A DNA stretch of 64,000 nucleotides, from the NCBI RefSeq assembly GCF_000264905.1, contig NW_006763133.1, positions 1,267,082-1,331,081 on the forward strand. Reading direction: 5' to 3'. The translations under genes and the position numbers were made by a program. The stretch is from Stereum hirsutum FP-91666 SS1. Lineage: Eukaryota; Basidiomycota; Agaricomycetes; Russulales; Stereaceae. Under the pieces are notes generated by a model that searched no databases, was not told where the DNA came from, and was given only the letters and a program-made list of their open reading frames with translations. Below are positions 36,673-47,366 of this stretch, one piece after another; positions within the stretch are counted from its first letter, which is position 1; the number at the start of each line of letters is the position of its first letter.

Positions 36673-38145
36673 CTATGACAGGTCTACATCTAAACCCTCT
36701 GCAAGACATTTATCAATTACCGCTTGTAGCTTTTTGCCCATCTTGAGCTCCTCACCACCCCTGCTCAATCGCACCCGCTCCCATCTCGCTATATTTGGGG
36801 GAGCGTTCGCGGACTCCGCGTCAGACCACCATCGGGATTGTATCATTCTCACGACAGCTCTTGGCGAGTATTCCATCCAGTCAGGCTCCTCGTAGACACT
36901 GAGCGTCTTCAGACACGGAACTAATGGGACAGGGCCCTTGGGGCCATGGTAGCAGAGGGCCTCGAAAAAGTTGTGGTCCAAAATCTGGCACCCATCGCAA
37001 TGGAAGTGTTCGAGGGCAGGCAGGAGCTGAAACATATTTGTGACTTCGGTGATGCCGCCGAAAATGACGCCGTCGATACGGAGGGATGACAACGAAGGTC
37101 CAGATCTCGAGAACAAGTTTGTGCAAAGGAGCGGGACTTCGCGCGCATTCGAACCATCATTGATAGAGAGTTCGAGTTTGGTGAGGGATGGCATGTTCAC
37201 TGGCTGGAAAAATTGCGCGGCTCTGTCCCATTCCGATGCGTGGTCGAAGGAGATGTACAGCACGCGAAGGTTCGGGAGTGTGCGTAGTGGGATAGGGGAT
37301 GTGATTTCGCCCGGATCTGGGTAAGGGATGTAGAACATCGTACAATGTGCGACGGAAGAGCAGGCGAGTAGGGTGTCGCGCGCTTCACTGAGTGAAGAGA
37401 ACAGTCGGTGAGATCTGAAAGTGGTGAGTTGGTGCCATGGCATGGTCCAATGACGAACTATACCGCGAGTCCGGTACTGCAACCTGACCTTTTGAAGCAC
37501 CGGCGCGACAGGAAAGACGACATCCAGGTCGGCCGGGGAATCCAAGTTGGACTCGTATTTAAAGAATTTGAGGGCTGGCAGAGAGCGCGACTCCTGTGTA
37601 AATTGATTGAGTGTTTGGAGTGCGGTTTCTGGCAATACCATCGTAAGGCTCTCTAGCCTCTCCATGCTCGATATGACCGCTAACAATATGCGTTCCAAGC
37701 CTGGCGTTTGTGGATCCGGAGAGTTGAGTCTCAAAGAAAATTTGCAGGGCTGTGACCTGAGCAAGATCTCCTCGAGGACAGTGATCGACTCGTCTGTCAA
37801 GCGTCATCCGCGGAAGATGAGATTGGGATGAGTCCACAGACGGGGGTCGGTGATGGCGATGTTTCTCCATCCCGTGCAAACAGTGCTGAGATGACGAGCA
37901 GTCCGACCTCGAGAGGGCCCACCGCCATAGGCCCAAAACATAAATATTTCCGACATGATCTCGTTAGGCAGATGCTGGATGGGAGTTGTGGCGTTGCCGC
38001 GGCTCTGCAGACGGAACTCATCTTCTCGAGCTCGTGCGTCAGGAGGAAGTGCCCTAGGCTGCGTGCAAGCATAAGCAGCGGTGTTGATCGAAGGGACCTC
38101 ATAATGTTTCACGCACCGCAGATGAAAAGGTAAAGACAGTGTCAT
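36673..38145 (-). pseudogene. F-box paralogue with an in-frame stop codon
   Basis: Paralogue of 33799-35437. The F-box (IQHLPNEIMSEIFMFW, then CTGWRNIAITDPRLWTHPNL) lies at 38020-37810, and the C-terminal leucine-rich part continues in the same frame from 37803 to 36673 (RLTDESITVLEEILLRSQ through SRWWSDAES to GLDVDLS). A TGA at 37806-37804 separates them exactly where the intact paralogue reads through (HPDLCLLPKIDTDDALTIME). A 48-nt segment bounded by a weak GTCTGT and a CAG could be spliced out in frame and would remove the stop, but it would also delete the conserved LWTHPNL. The N-terminus lacks the coiled coil of the paralogue. Best read as a recently disabled gene. Confidence 0.72.
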
Positions 38146-38487
38146 CTTCTTCCGAGTCTGAGATATTTTGTGAGTTCATCGAGGGGAATACTTAAATGCC
38201 GGATACTATCCTCGTTTTCGCGCCAGCCAATTCTTTCGTAAGTATGAGTCAACGTAGAGAAAGATGATGGGTATTCTCACCGGTCACAAGTCTTTCTTTC
38301 TCTCGATGTCGACGTTCGTGTTCAACCGCGTCAGCGAGTACCGAGCAACAATAAGCAGGTACCCCGATATGGATCCAGCTGTGATGTGGCGCTCGAGTGC
38401 CACAACCACCGTACTGCTTGCTCTCTCCTCCCATCCATTCTCCGTCGTCTTTGGCCACACGTCTCATTTCATGCCACCATCACCAAC
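38146..38487. other. divergent promoter between F-box copy and Dad3
   Basis: About 340 bases between the minus-strand F-box pseudogene and the plus-strand Dad3 gene. No distinct motif was identified. Confidence 0.4.
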
Positions 38488-38974
38488 ATGACAGCCGTCG
38501 CCCCTCAAAATACCATATTTGATGTCAATCCCTACGAGGACCACCCATCCTTGAGCCCGGTGGAGGCTGATATCCTTTGGGAATACGCGAAGCTAAACCA
38601 ACACATCAAGGACGTACGTACAACACACGTTATCAAAATATGCTCTTTGTTGACTTTTGACCATCGCGTCTTCGACTGTGCTATTCTCTTGGATGATATT
38701 AACAGCTGGTGGCCCAGACCCGCAGACTGAGCGAAGCTCCAGACGAGGGCATGTTGAAGAGGTTGCGAGTGCTAGAAAGGAAGATGGGCCTGGTTCTCAC
38801 TTTGGTGCGTGTATCTTCGCTCTGTCGTCGCGACCCAATCTCTGAAGGCGCGTTTTTTATGGCCGGAATCAGTTCAAAGCATCAGTATGGGGTGTGGTCA
38901 ACGAGCAGGCCTATGCAGACCACAGTGGAACGGCGCAATCCGACGAACCGTCCGACTCTCTCATCTCACAATGA
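38488..38974 (+). CDS. DAD3: DASH complex subunit Dad3
   Basis: Small subunit of the DASH/Dam1 ring that couples kinetochores to spindle microtubules in fungi. Three exons (38488-38613, 38706-38804, 38873-38974) give 108 residues. The conserved core is visible: LSPVEADILWEYAKLNQHIKD, then LVAQTRRLSEAP, then LRVLERKMGLVLTLFKASVWGVV, which is the hallmark end of Dad3. The protein is helical throughout with no other domain. A short polar tail (AQSDEPSDSLISQ) follows the core. The start ATG lies in CACCAACATG and matches the expected N-terminal length. Confidence 0.9.
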
Positions 38975-41115
38975 TTATGTATGCACACTTCGGACTTGTA
39001 CAATGGTACAGTGTATTTTTATAGATCCTCTATGGCACACATATCTGGTAGATCAGACTGTCCATACACGAGGTAAGTCCTTAGACCTTGGGACTGTGAA
39101 TCTAGGATCTCGCAAGGACCAGGACTGAGGACGCGCCGCACTATCTATGGCGCTCTTGACATCGTCGACCGCGTTGTATCACTGCCGCACTACTCTTGCA
39201 GCACTCATGATGCACGACGAAAAATTGCCGTCTCGTGCGTGAGACGTGCAATGCAGCTCACTTCTTCATTTACGGCGACATCTGACCTACCTCTGGTCTG
39301 ACCTACCTCTGGTATCCGCCGTGTTCCAACATGATCTAGCTTTTGATGATATTCGGTCCACAAAAGCTTTGTCTACCGCAAGTATCAACGATCAATAAGC
39401 TTGCCTGGAACCGGGCTCAGCGATGGATTGTCGGCGGGTGTGATAGGCACCAGTCCGTCTCCACCGTCACAGAGCCATTGGCCTGTTCATCATCTATTAA
39501 TGGACGTGATAGCGTCTGCTTTGCTATCACGCATCCCATGGTGTAGACACAACCAAAACTCATATTTGTTCCACTCTATTCTTGCCGAATATCCTTTGTC
39601 TGCTGCAGTCGCGAACCCTGATTGTTGCAGCAAAGTGCATGCTGAATCTCATGTATTACACTTCGCACAGGTGGCTTCGAAAGAAGCTATCTTCGTTGTA
39701 ATTCTCATGAATTGTCTCTACTCATTGTCTTGATACACCTGACCTCATTGCAGGGACACAACACATAACTTTGAGCTTGTGAAAGGTTGCTATGCCTCGT
39801 CCATGGTGGCCGAAAGACGGGCTTGCTTCTCCCTTCCCTTCTCCCTTCGTCTCTTCTTGCCATCAGACAGATGCATCTCACCTCGCGCCTCCACTCTCGC
39901 AGAATTATCATGTGGCCTTTTCCTTTGGTCCGTGCGCTTCTCCCGAGTGCTTACACCTTTGTTTTCCCCTTCACTCATTTGTTATTAGCAGAGTATGCCA
40001 CCGAACCCCCATTCGAGACCACAAGCCTCCAATCGAGTCAGTGTCAGCTGCTAGTCTACTTTGTATGAACTCCGAAGATGTCAGGCCTCAGGCTTTAGGG
40101 ATCGGATCTCGACTCTCACGAATGAGTCTGTTCGACGCGTTCTTTTTAGGCGCCGAGGAGGAGTCGAACAATAAGGAAAGGGGCGCTTGACGATGGTAGG
40201 TAATTTGATTGAATCAGAGTGTCCGCCAGTTCTCACCGTGTTCTCACAGGTATACAGATCCCAGTTCGAGTGAATGGTTGTTGTCAGGCTAAGATGGCAG
40301 ACAATGATGTGTGAAGCTCTAGAGGAGAGGAAGAAAGTCGACAGAGAAACTTGGGTAGAGTACGGCATATTGAGCGGGACGCGTATGTATCTCTCTCGTC
40401 CGGTAACGGGCTACTTTGTCCCCCAGGAACGGACAGCAATAGGAGTGGACTGTCGCGGAATGAGAAAACATCCGATTATCTGTGCATGGGAGCTGTGCCC
40501 CTCAGTGATAGTGCTTTGGGCGAGTGATGGATGGAGTCGAACGCCGGGAACAGCGCTTCATTCCTCCGCCAGCTCCCTGAGTGTCATACCCCTCCGGTGC
40601 TCCTCAACGAGCGAATGGACCGGAGACAACTTACCACGTAAAGCTTAGTGCACCTGCCCTGCTCCTGCATGCAACACGATCGGGATGTAATTCAGACGAG
40701 GACACTACAACGGGTTTGGGGAGCACGAGGCTCGCATGGAGAGGTGCAAGACAATAAACCTGTTGGGGGGAGAGAACAATGAGTTTAGCGGGCTGAGCCC
40801 CGGCGGTCGTTCCTTTCTTCCTCGACTGCCAACGATCTGATGATCATTCCACCCCCCCGCGAAATTCGCTTTGGGTGTGCGCATAAGGCGCTGCAGCGAA
40901 TGCTCCGTCGCCTGCTGCGTGGACCGGAGATACCAGAAATGTGTTGTTTGACCTGGATTTGTTCGATTCCAGCCTGCCGTCATGCGTCTCCCCAATTGTC
41001 TTTCCTGTCTCCCGCCAGCCGTCCTTTGTTGTCTGCCATTAAATAAACCGCGCCCCCTGTCCCCCTTCTTAAACTTTCCAACCCGATAGCAGAGCGTATT
41101 TTCTGCACCCAGCTC
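38975..41115. other. gene-poor stretch with a possible small gene
   Basis: About 2.1 kb. The best coding candidate is the end of a plus-strand frame at about 40060-40190 (MNSEDVRPQALGIGSRL, SLFDAFFLG), which reads like a real C-terminus, but upstream exons could not be fixed and no family is recognised. Other frames at 40274-40648 and 40705-41259 show no features. The last 100 bases are the promoter of the Clp1-like gene. Confidence 0.3.
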
Positions 41116-42212
41116 ATGGCAGGCCCATCTTCCGCTTCCGCTCTTCCCCACAAAACTACATTCGCTCCAAGACCGTTCCCGCCCCCAGCACTCGCTGGCG
41201 TCCCACTCGAGTACATCATCGACTCTCTTCACAAGCTTGCCCCTCGTTATTGGAATCATCTCGAGACGTCCGACTGTTCTATTAGTGCGTTCGAAGAACC
41301 AAGTCTTTTACCTTTGTCTCTCAGTTGTGGCTGACGCTTCGTTACGCCACCCACAGTATTCCCTGTACATCCTATATCGGCAGGCAAACTCACAGAAGAC
41401 CCCAACATCCGTCTCTATGAGCCTTTTAATGAGATCGCGACCAACTCGTACGATCCAGCCGGCCTCGGGAGGCGTGTGACGGCGCCGACGCTGAACATGG
41501 AGCCTCCACGGGTGCTCATGCGGGTACGTCGCATTCCCTTTCATAATGACTATGATACGCCACTGACCAGTCAACGGACCTACAGTTACATATCGACTAC
41601 CTCTCTGCCCAATCTACACTTCTCCGAGGCCTCTTCAGTGGGGCCTCTCCCCTCGACCTCATCAATACCACTCGACCACTCGTCGCCCGTCCAAATGGAA
41701 GTGGGCCACCCGATCCGCGTTCGCGAACCCCCACGAATCCCCTCCAAACCATCCCACGTCCTCCTCGTCTCCTTCCTTCCCCACCCCACCACCCCATGAT
41801 CTTCCTCCCCGTCCCCGACCCAACATCGTTCCACTACCTCGTAACGTGGATGTACTTCGGTCGTACGGACGAGATTGAGAAGGCGCTTCACCAAAAGAAG
41901 ATATTTTGGGCCGGAGTGGCGAGTAATGTGGAGTATTTGGGGATGCCGATGGCGATTAAAGCGTTCTTGGGGACGTATTATCAGAGGTGGTTGCAGCCGG
42001 GGACGGCACGTCCGATACCCCCGATTGTGGACAGTAAGGTCGTGGAGGAGGAAGAGGAGGAGTCTGAAGAAGAGTCTGAAGACGACGATGTGCTGATGGA
42101 AGAAGACGAAGAAGAGGAAGAGGAGGAAGAGATCCAACCGGCACGAGGTCGTTCTCGCGACCGTCAGTCTGCGAGTCCAACAGGCAGGGTTGTGGCACCG
42201 GTTTCCTCTTGA
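41116..42212 (+). CDS. Clp1 (clampless)-like basidiomycete protein
   Basis: Three exons (41116-41284, 41357-41523, 41586-42212) give 320 residues. The N-terminus (FAPRPFPPPALAGVPLEYI) leads to HKLAPRYWNHLETSDCSI, then DPAGLGRRV, then a BTB-like stretch (LHIDYLSAQSTLLRGLFSG, SPLDLI), then FLPVPDPTSFHYLVTWMYF. The C-terminal tail is extremely acidic (runs of Glu/Asp from about 42045 to 42135). The pattern matches my memory of the Agaricomycete clampless1 family, which acts in clamp-cell formation and dikaryon development downstream of the mating-type genes. That link is from memory and should be treated as tentative; the BTB-like reading is more secure. Confidence 0.6.
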
Positions 42213-44202
42213 GCATCGAACTCTCTGTCTTCGTTGCCCCTCGCAGGGACTGGCTCTCCGACGTTTTCGCATTTCGCATTTCTTCGAGGCGCGCTTCTAC
42301 CGCGTTGCAGGTATCCTACGTGCTCTCCTTTTGTTGCTGTACTCTACAACTTTTTGTGTCAGCTTGGTTCATTGTCGGACAGAGGTGCGCTTATTTCGCT
42401 TTGTATCGACCTGGCTCTCCTTATTATGACGAACGACGACGTTTCTGACTCGACCTGTATTGGACTTTTTTTCTTCGTATCTTATTCAGCTGCCAGATAA
42501 TGCTCTTTAGACTGTGATGGAACTGTACTTCTACTCCTACTCTCTTACTTAGCCCCCGCTATATCTCTAGCGCCTCCCTGGTGATCACAGGTCGTGGATT
42601 CAGATGTATCTACCTTACCCTGGCCCCTGTACGGGGGGCGCTATGTAGCTCAAGCTTTCGCGTCCGAGTGCCACGCAATCTTGACCCTTGCGATTCTTCA
42701 GTTTCAGCCCCTGTCTAACCCTGCTCGACCTAACCTACTCCAGTGCACCACTCGCGGACCCGAGATCACGACATCGGTACGTTGCGTCTTGCTACCAGCA
42801 GTACCACAGACAATAACCGTGCGCAGCGGGAGGAGTAGCAAAAAGAAGAACAACCTCAGGACATGACGACCGTGACGACGTCGTGCACGCCACGCTAACC
42901 CTGTACGCAGACTAATCCTGACCTTGCTCTACCTCCTCCACGGACCGATAGTACGAAAGGCTCTTCAGGTTCGGTTCCAGACGTTCTACTAGTGCTGGTG
43001 CTGTTACTGAGGGAGTGCTTATAACACGAGGATGAGGAAGGCTAGGTTCGTTCAGTTGGTGATCATGATCGGGCGTTGTTGATTTGCAAGTCAACAATCG
43101 GGTGGTAAGAACAATAAGAGATGACGGACAGGCGGTTCGGGCGTGTTCACTATCCATCGTGGGTATCACCACCTCCGGGTGATGATGGTGTACCAATGAC
43201 CGCCTGTAGCCAATGGAGATGCGCCGTAGATACCCATGGTCAAGGGTTTCCGACGTCGTGGATCTGAATCCTATTGAGATCGGTGGTGCTGGGTGCAGTG
43301 AGGCAAGGTCACGGTGATGGTTCCTGTGAGATCGACGTGGACATGTGTGTGACATGGTTGAACGTTGAAGGGCAGGTTGGAAAGACAATAAGGGCGTCGG
43401 CCGAGGCTTTGCTGGTGGTGGCGGAGTATGACTAGCTTGTCGACGATGAGTTTCTGAACTCGTTCGCTAGTTCTCATAATCCAGAGCCAGACAGAAACGA
43501 GGATGAGGTCGGATAGGGTTTGCGACATGCATGGCCGCTACCCAAAATCCTTTGATTTGTTATAAACGTTAGCAGCCGAGAGGAAAGAGGAGACAAGCGA
43601 GAAAGCAGGATACAAGCAGCGAGGATGCAAAATACAAACGAAAATACAGGATACAAGTGAGAATCCAGGACACAAGCGGGAATCCAGGACAGAAGCAGCG
43701 ATAAAACACAATACAAGCAATGGCAAAACAGGGTGCAAGCGATCAGAAACAGAATAGGGGCGACGGAAACCGAGATACAGGGATGAAAGATGCTGCTAGT
43801 ATCACTAGCAGCAATACATGACGTCGCGAGAAGAAAAAGGTGAAGGGACGGTTGTGTCTGTAATGCTCATATGTTCAAAATAGCCTGCAAACCGAAAGCA
43901 AAAAGCAAAGCAGAGGATAATGTAGCAAAAAAATGTAGGAAAAGGGTGGGGGGATGTATGAAGTACACGACACGAACCACAGGCATTGCAGATGCAATAC
44001 GCTGGACAGCAGACGATCGCGGTAGATGGACTGTGCCAGGACATGGTCGTATATCGAGACTGGGGATGTATGATGGAGGATTCAGTCTGGTTTGTGAGAG
44101 TGTTGGCAGATGAGAGTTGAATGGCGTCGGGTAGGAGGGGGATACATCGCTGAAACCTGGGTGGAGGGTGCCTCCTGTAGTGAACCCTGCGACGACGACG
44201 AT
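42213..44202. other. gene-poor stretch
   Basis: About 2 kb between the Clp1-like gene and the end of the kinase gene. It contains a degenerate short repeat (43600-43740, listed separately). Frames on both strands have unbiased composition and no recognisable motif. Confidence 0.4.
43600..43745. repeat. degenerate tandem repeat, about 20-bp units
   Basis: Repeated variants of GATACAAGCAG / ATACAAGTGAGAATCCAGG / ACACAAGCGGGAATCCAGG / ACAGAAGCAGCG / ATACAAGCAATGG. Units differ in length and sequence, so it is an old, decaying array. No gene is associated. Confidence 0.65.
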
Positions 44203-46990
44203 CTAGCTGCGTGGACCGGGCCAGTAGTGATCAAAGTAGTTGTCGTCCGATTTGAATGTCTTAGGAGGCAGAGATGCAAGGGGGATACCGGGGATGAATT
44301 TTTGCTCGGGTCGCTTGTATTCGTGCCAATTCTCCGTGGGAGGTTTGCTTTCAGGTACGCACGGCGACTGCGAAGAAACGGAGAGATGTGCGTCAGTCCT
44401 CTGCAGGCTACATATATTCCGGTCTCGCAAGCCATCCAGGATGATGGGCCACGGCAACAAGGTTTGGAATGATGTGACGATGGGTGGGTCTCGTGGAAGA
44501 GGAGACGAGCAAGGGAAAGAGGAAAGGATACGAAAGACTCACGACATAATTCTGCTTCTTCATCTTCTTCCAGTCGACATTTGCAAGCCAGGGGTGCTCC
44601 ATTACTTCGATCGCCCCATAGAACCCAATCCGTTGAGCCGCAGATTTGTTGAGTAGCCTGTCGATGAGGTTCCTCAAATGCCTTCCCCAGACGACTACCT
44701 TCGTGAACTTGTGAAATTTTTCGTGATGGCAGACCATATCGTCTATCAGCGCAACCTCGTCAGGGTCTCTCAAATATCCCCATGGCTACCGATAGAGATG
44801 GCATCAGTGTCCAGAACGAGCATATCGGGTGGATGTCAACTTACGTCGTCCGGGTTTCCCTCGAATCCGAATGGCTACGAGAGAGGACATCAATGTCCAG
44901 AACGAGCATATCGAGTGGATAACGACTTACGTGTCTCCTGGCGATCAACTCGTAGAGAATGATACCGCAGGCCCACCAGTCGACGGCGGTGCACGCAGGC
45001 TCTACTACGAGTTCCCTGAGGGTTTCAGGTGCCATATACGTACTGGAACCACCGAAGCGCCAGTCGGTTTTGTCATCTTGGTACTGAGCAAGGCCAAAAT
45101 CGGTCAGCGCGAGGTAGCCGTTCCCGTTCATAATGATATTGGCGGGCTTCATGTCTAATGGAAGATCGTCAAGCTGACGTGAGTACACCACCTGACAGAA
45201 ACACTGACACTGAACACTGACCTCGGTGTACGATCCCGTTTCTGTGGAGGAAATCCAGCCCACAAACGATGTTGGCAAAAAAAAATGTCGCAATCGCCGG
45301 GGGCATCCCACCTTGAAATCTAGGGGAATCCATGAGATCGCACAGGTCGCCGTTGGAGCCATATTCGAGCATGAGGTAGAAATTGAGGCCGTCCTCATAG
45401 AAGTCGATGTATCCCATGACGAAGGGGTTCCAAGGCAGCCCATGCAGAAATTCAGGTTCCCTTTTGGTGTGCTTGTGCTGGAATAGCGCAGAAGTCAAGA
45501 TTACGAGCAAGACACATGGAATGCTAGAGAGAGGTCCTCACCCACAAGAACTTGTTTATACGTATAGATTTGGCGGCGTACAGTCGCCCGCTTTTGCCAT
45601 GCCTAACTTGATAAACGCAGCCAAAGGCGCCTCTGCCTATTATTTCAACACAATGAAGTCAACGACAGAATAGCGCAGCCCAAAGATATTAGAATTACCA
45701 AGTTCTTTGATGAGTTCGTACTCCTTCAAGTTGATGCGTCTCTTGGGCAGGTCTGATCCTTCAGTAACTGTTTGTTTTGGTGCCTACATGCCGTCGAGCG
45801 ACGCAGGATGCCGCAAATTGGTCAGGTCTCGCATCTCCTAGGATCGAGAGAACAAGACGCACCGGATTTACGAGAGCCTGTACAGAAGACTTCTCTAGTG
45901 GTGGAGACAGTCGTGTACGCTTTGTTGGCAATGGTGACTCGGGTTCCTCTACGACATCGCGGGGGCGTTTGAAGCCTGTTTGGATTTGAAAGCCACGAAC
46001 GGGGGTACAGGGCAGAGGAGCGAATGGCACTCCGGTATCGTGACGGCGTTCAGACAGTCGTGTACGCTTTGTTGGCAATGGTACCTCGGGCTCCTCTGCG
46101 TCATCGCGGCCGCGTTTAGAGCCAGTTCGGACTTGTTGAAGGGCACGGACGGGGGTACGGGGTGGAGGAGCAGGTGTCACTCCGGTATCGCGGCGGCGTT
46201 GAGAGCCAGCTTGGCGGGGAGGGGGGACGAAGCCCTTGTCTCCCTGTGGAGGAGTGAAGTGAACTTTGCCTGGTCGTCTGGGCTGAGGTACTGGTCGAAG
46301 GCTACGGACGGGGGTACGGGGTGGAGGAGCTGATGGCGTTCCAGATCGTCCTGCACGCGAGGGAGGCGGAATTGGCGCAAATCGAGCTTTTACGTGGTTG
46401 GTCCCATCTTTGGCAGCGTTTGGTGGAGGAAGAAACTCGGGAATGGGCTGTGTCCGGGCGCTCGTGTGATCTTGAACAGGTGCAGGTGGAGATGAAGGAG
46501 GAGGAGGAGGGGCGCGTTTCTTTTCAGCCATGCTCTTCTTGGTTGCTTTCAGGAACACAGAAGTTTTGATATCTTTCTTAGCAGCGCGCAAAGGCTGCAC
46601 GCGGCGGAGAGGAGGGTTGGGGTCCAGTGGAAGGGGTGGATGTTGAGCAGCGGGCACAGGCTGGAGCGCAGGATCTGAGGTGTGGTTGGTAACTGAACCG
46701 CTCGTCGCTTGATCCCAGACCGCAGGGAACAACCGGAAAGTAGCATTCCCAGCAGGTGCTGCAGGAGGAGAGCGTGGTCCTTGAGCGCGAGTCTTGGAAG
46801 AACGGTGAGCGCGACTCGTGTTGGAACGTGGAGGGCGGCTTGGGCCGGGCTGTTGTTGTTGATTTGACGCGTCATTCCCGTTCAGGCGACGACGTTTAGA
46901 GGGGGAAGCAGATTCTTGTTGGGCAGGGGGTGCGCGTTTACGCGATCTCGTACGCGACGAGATCGCGTCTGATGCTTGATGCTCCGACAT
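44203..46990 (-). CDS. AGC-type serine/threonine protein kinase with long disordered N-terminus
   Basis: Exon 1 (46990-45863) encodes about 376 disordered Pro/Arg/Ser-rich residues beginning MSEHQASDAISSRTRSRKR, with repeats of PPPRTPVR and PLPTKRTRLS. It joins in phase (GTGCGT donor, CATGTAG acceptor) to the kinase: KRRINLKEYELIKELGRGAFG glycine loop, YAAKS lysine, HRDMKPANIIM catalytic loop assembled across an intron, DFGLAQ, SSTYMAPETL, VDWWACGIILYELIARR. A 30-nt exon (44874-44845) encodes PFGFEGNPDD, and the next begins PWGYLRDPDE. The C-terminal exon ends KSDDNYFDHYWPGPRS, like the tail of AGC kinases. Assignment to a specific AGC subfamily is not possible by eye. An alternative is two separate genes, but phase and spacing favour one. 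Confidence 0.75.
44763..44933 (-). repeat. tandem duplication of an intron plus exon start in the kinase gene
   Basis: Two adjacent units of about 86 bases (44763-44848 and 44849-44933) align along their whole length. Each contains an intron: 44875-44930 (56 nt) and 44786-44844 (59 nt). Both begin GTAAGT, share GATATGCTCGTTCTGGACA and end in TAG|CCAT. The exon parts also resemble each other (PFGFEGNPDD and PWGYLRDPDE; about 20 of 30 bases alike). Confidence 0.85.
45990..46340 (-). repeat. in-frame coding repeats in the kinase N-terminus
   Basis: Imperfect repeats of roughly 130 bases encode variants of DTGVTPAPPPRTPVRAL and KRGRDDAEEPEVPLPTKRTRL. Three or four units are visible. All stay in frame, so the repeats lengthen the disordered region without disrupting it. 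Confidence 0.7.
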
Positions 46991-47366
46991 GAATGCGCGT
47001 TTGAGCAAGTTGAGTCGCGTGTATGTTGAACGGTGCGAGATGGTGGTGGTTGGAAAGAGGGAATGGAGGACGCGTTCGGCACGCGTTTTATGCGTCACGC
47101 GCGCGCTTCGGTGCCGAGCTTTGCGCCAGATATGGCCCGCGCTTTGTCTATGACACCGACTATTTGAAATTCATGGTGGTGCCACCCGCAGTGGCCGTCA
47201 GTTGAACAATGACAATTTCAAAGAAATGAGAGTTTTCTCAAGCTGATGGTAGCAAAAGAAAACACGTCGTAACGTTAAATTCACACAATTACATCCCTCG
47301 TGAACTACAATTAGATTTAGTTGTCTATTCAAAGAATTCGGGTACTGCGTACAGTAAAGTCCTCGT
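46991..47366. other. intergenic between kinase start and ARPC1 stop
   Basis: About 375 bases holding the kinase promoter and the ARPC1 3' flank (both genes on the minus strand). No further feature seen. Confidence 0.4.

Noticed and set aside
37785..37832. A 48-nt intron that would remove the stop in the second F-box gene
   Set aside because: The donor is weak and its removal would delete a conserved LWTHPNL segment present in the intact paralogue. Kept as a lower-ranked alternative.
40940..40990. Possible tRNA-like T-loop (TTCGATTCC)
   Set aside because: No matching acceptor stem or anticodon arm could be found around it.
45761..47098. The disordered protein as a separate gene ending at 45761, starting at 47098
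   Set aside because: The start would be a GTG, and the last residues lack any sign of constraint. A good donor and acceptor join it in phase to the kinase.
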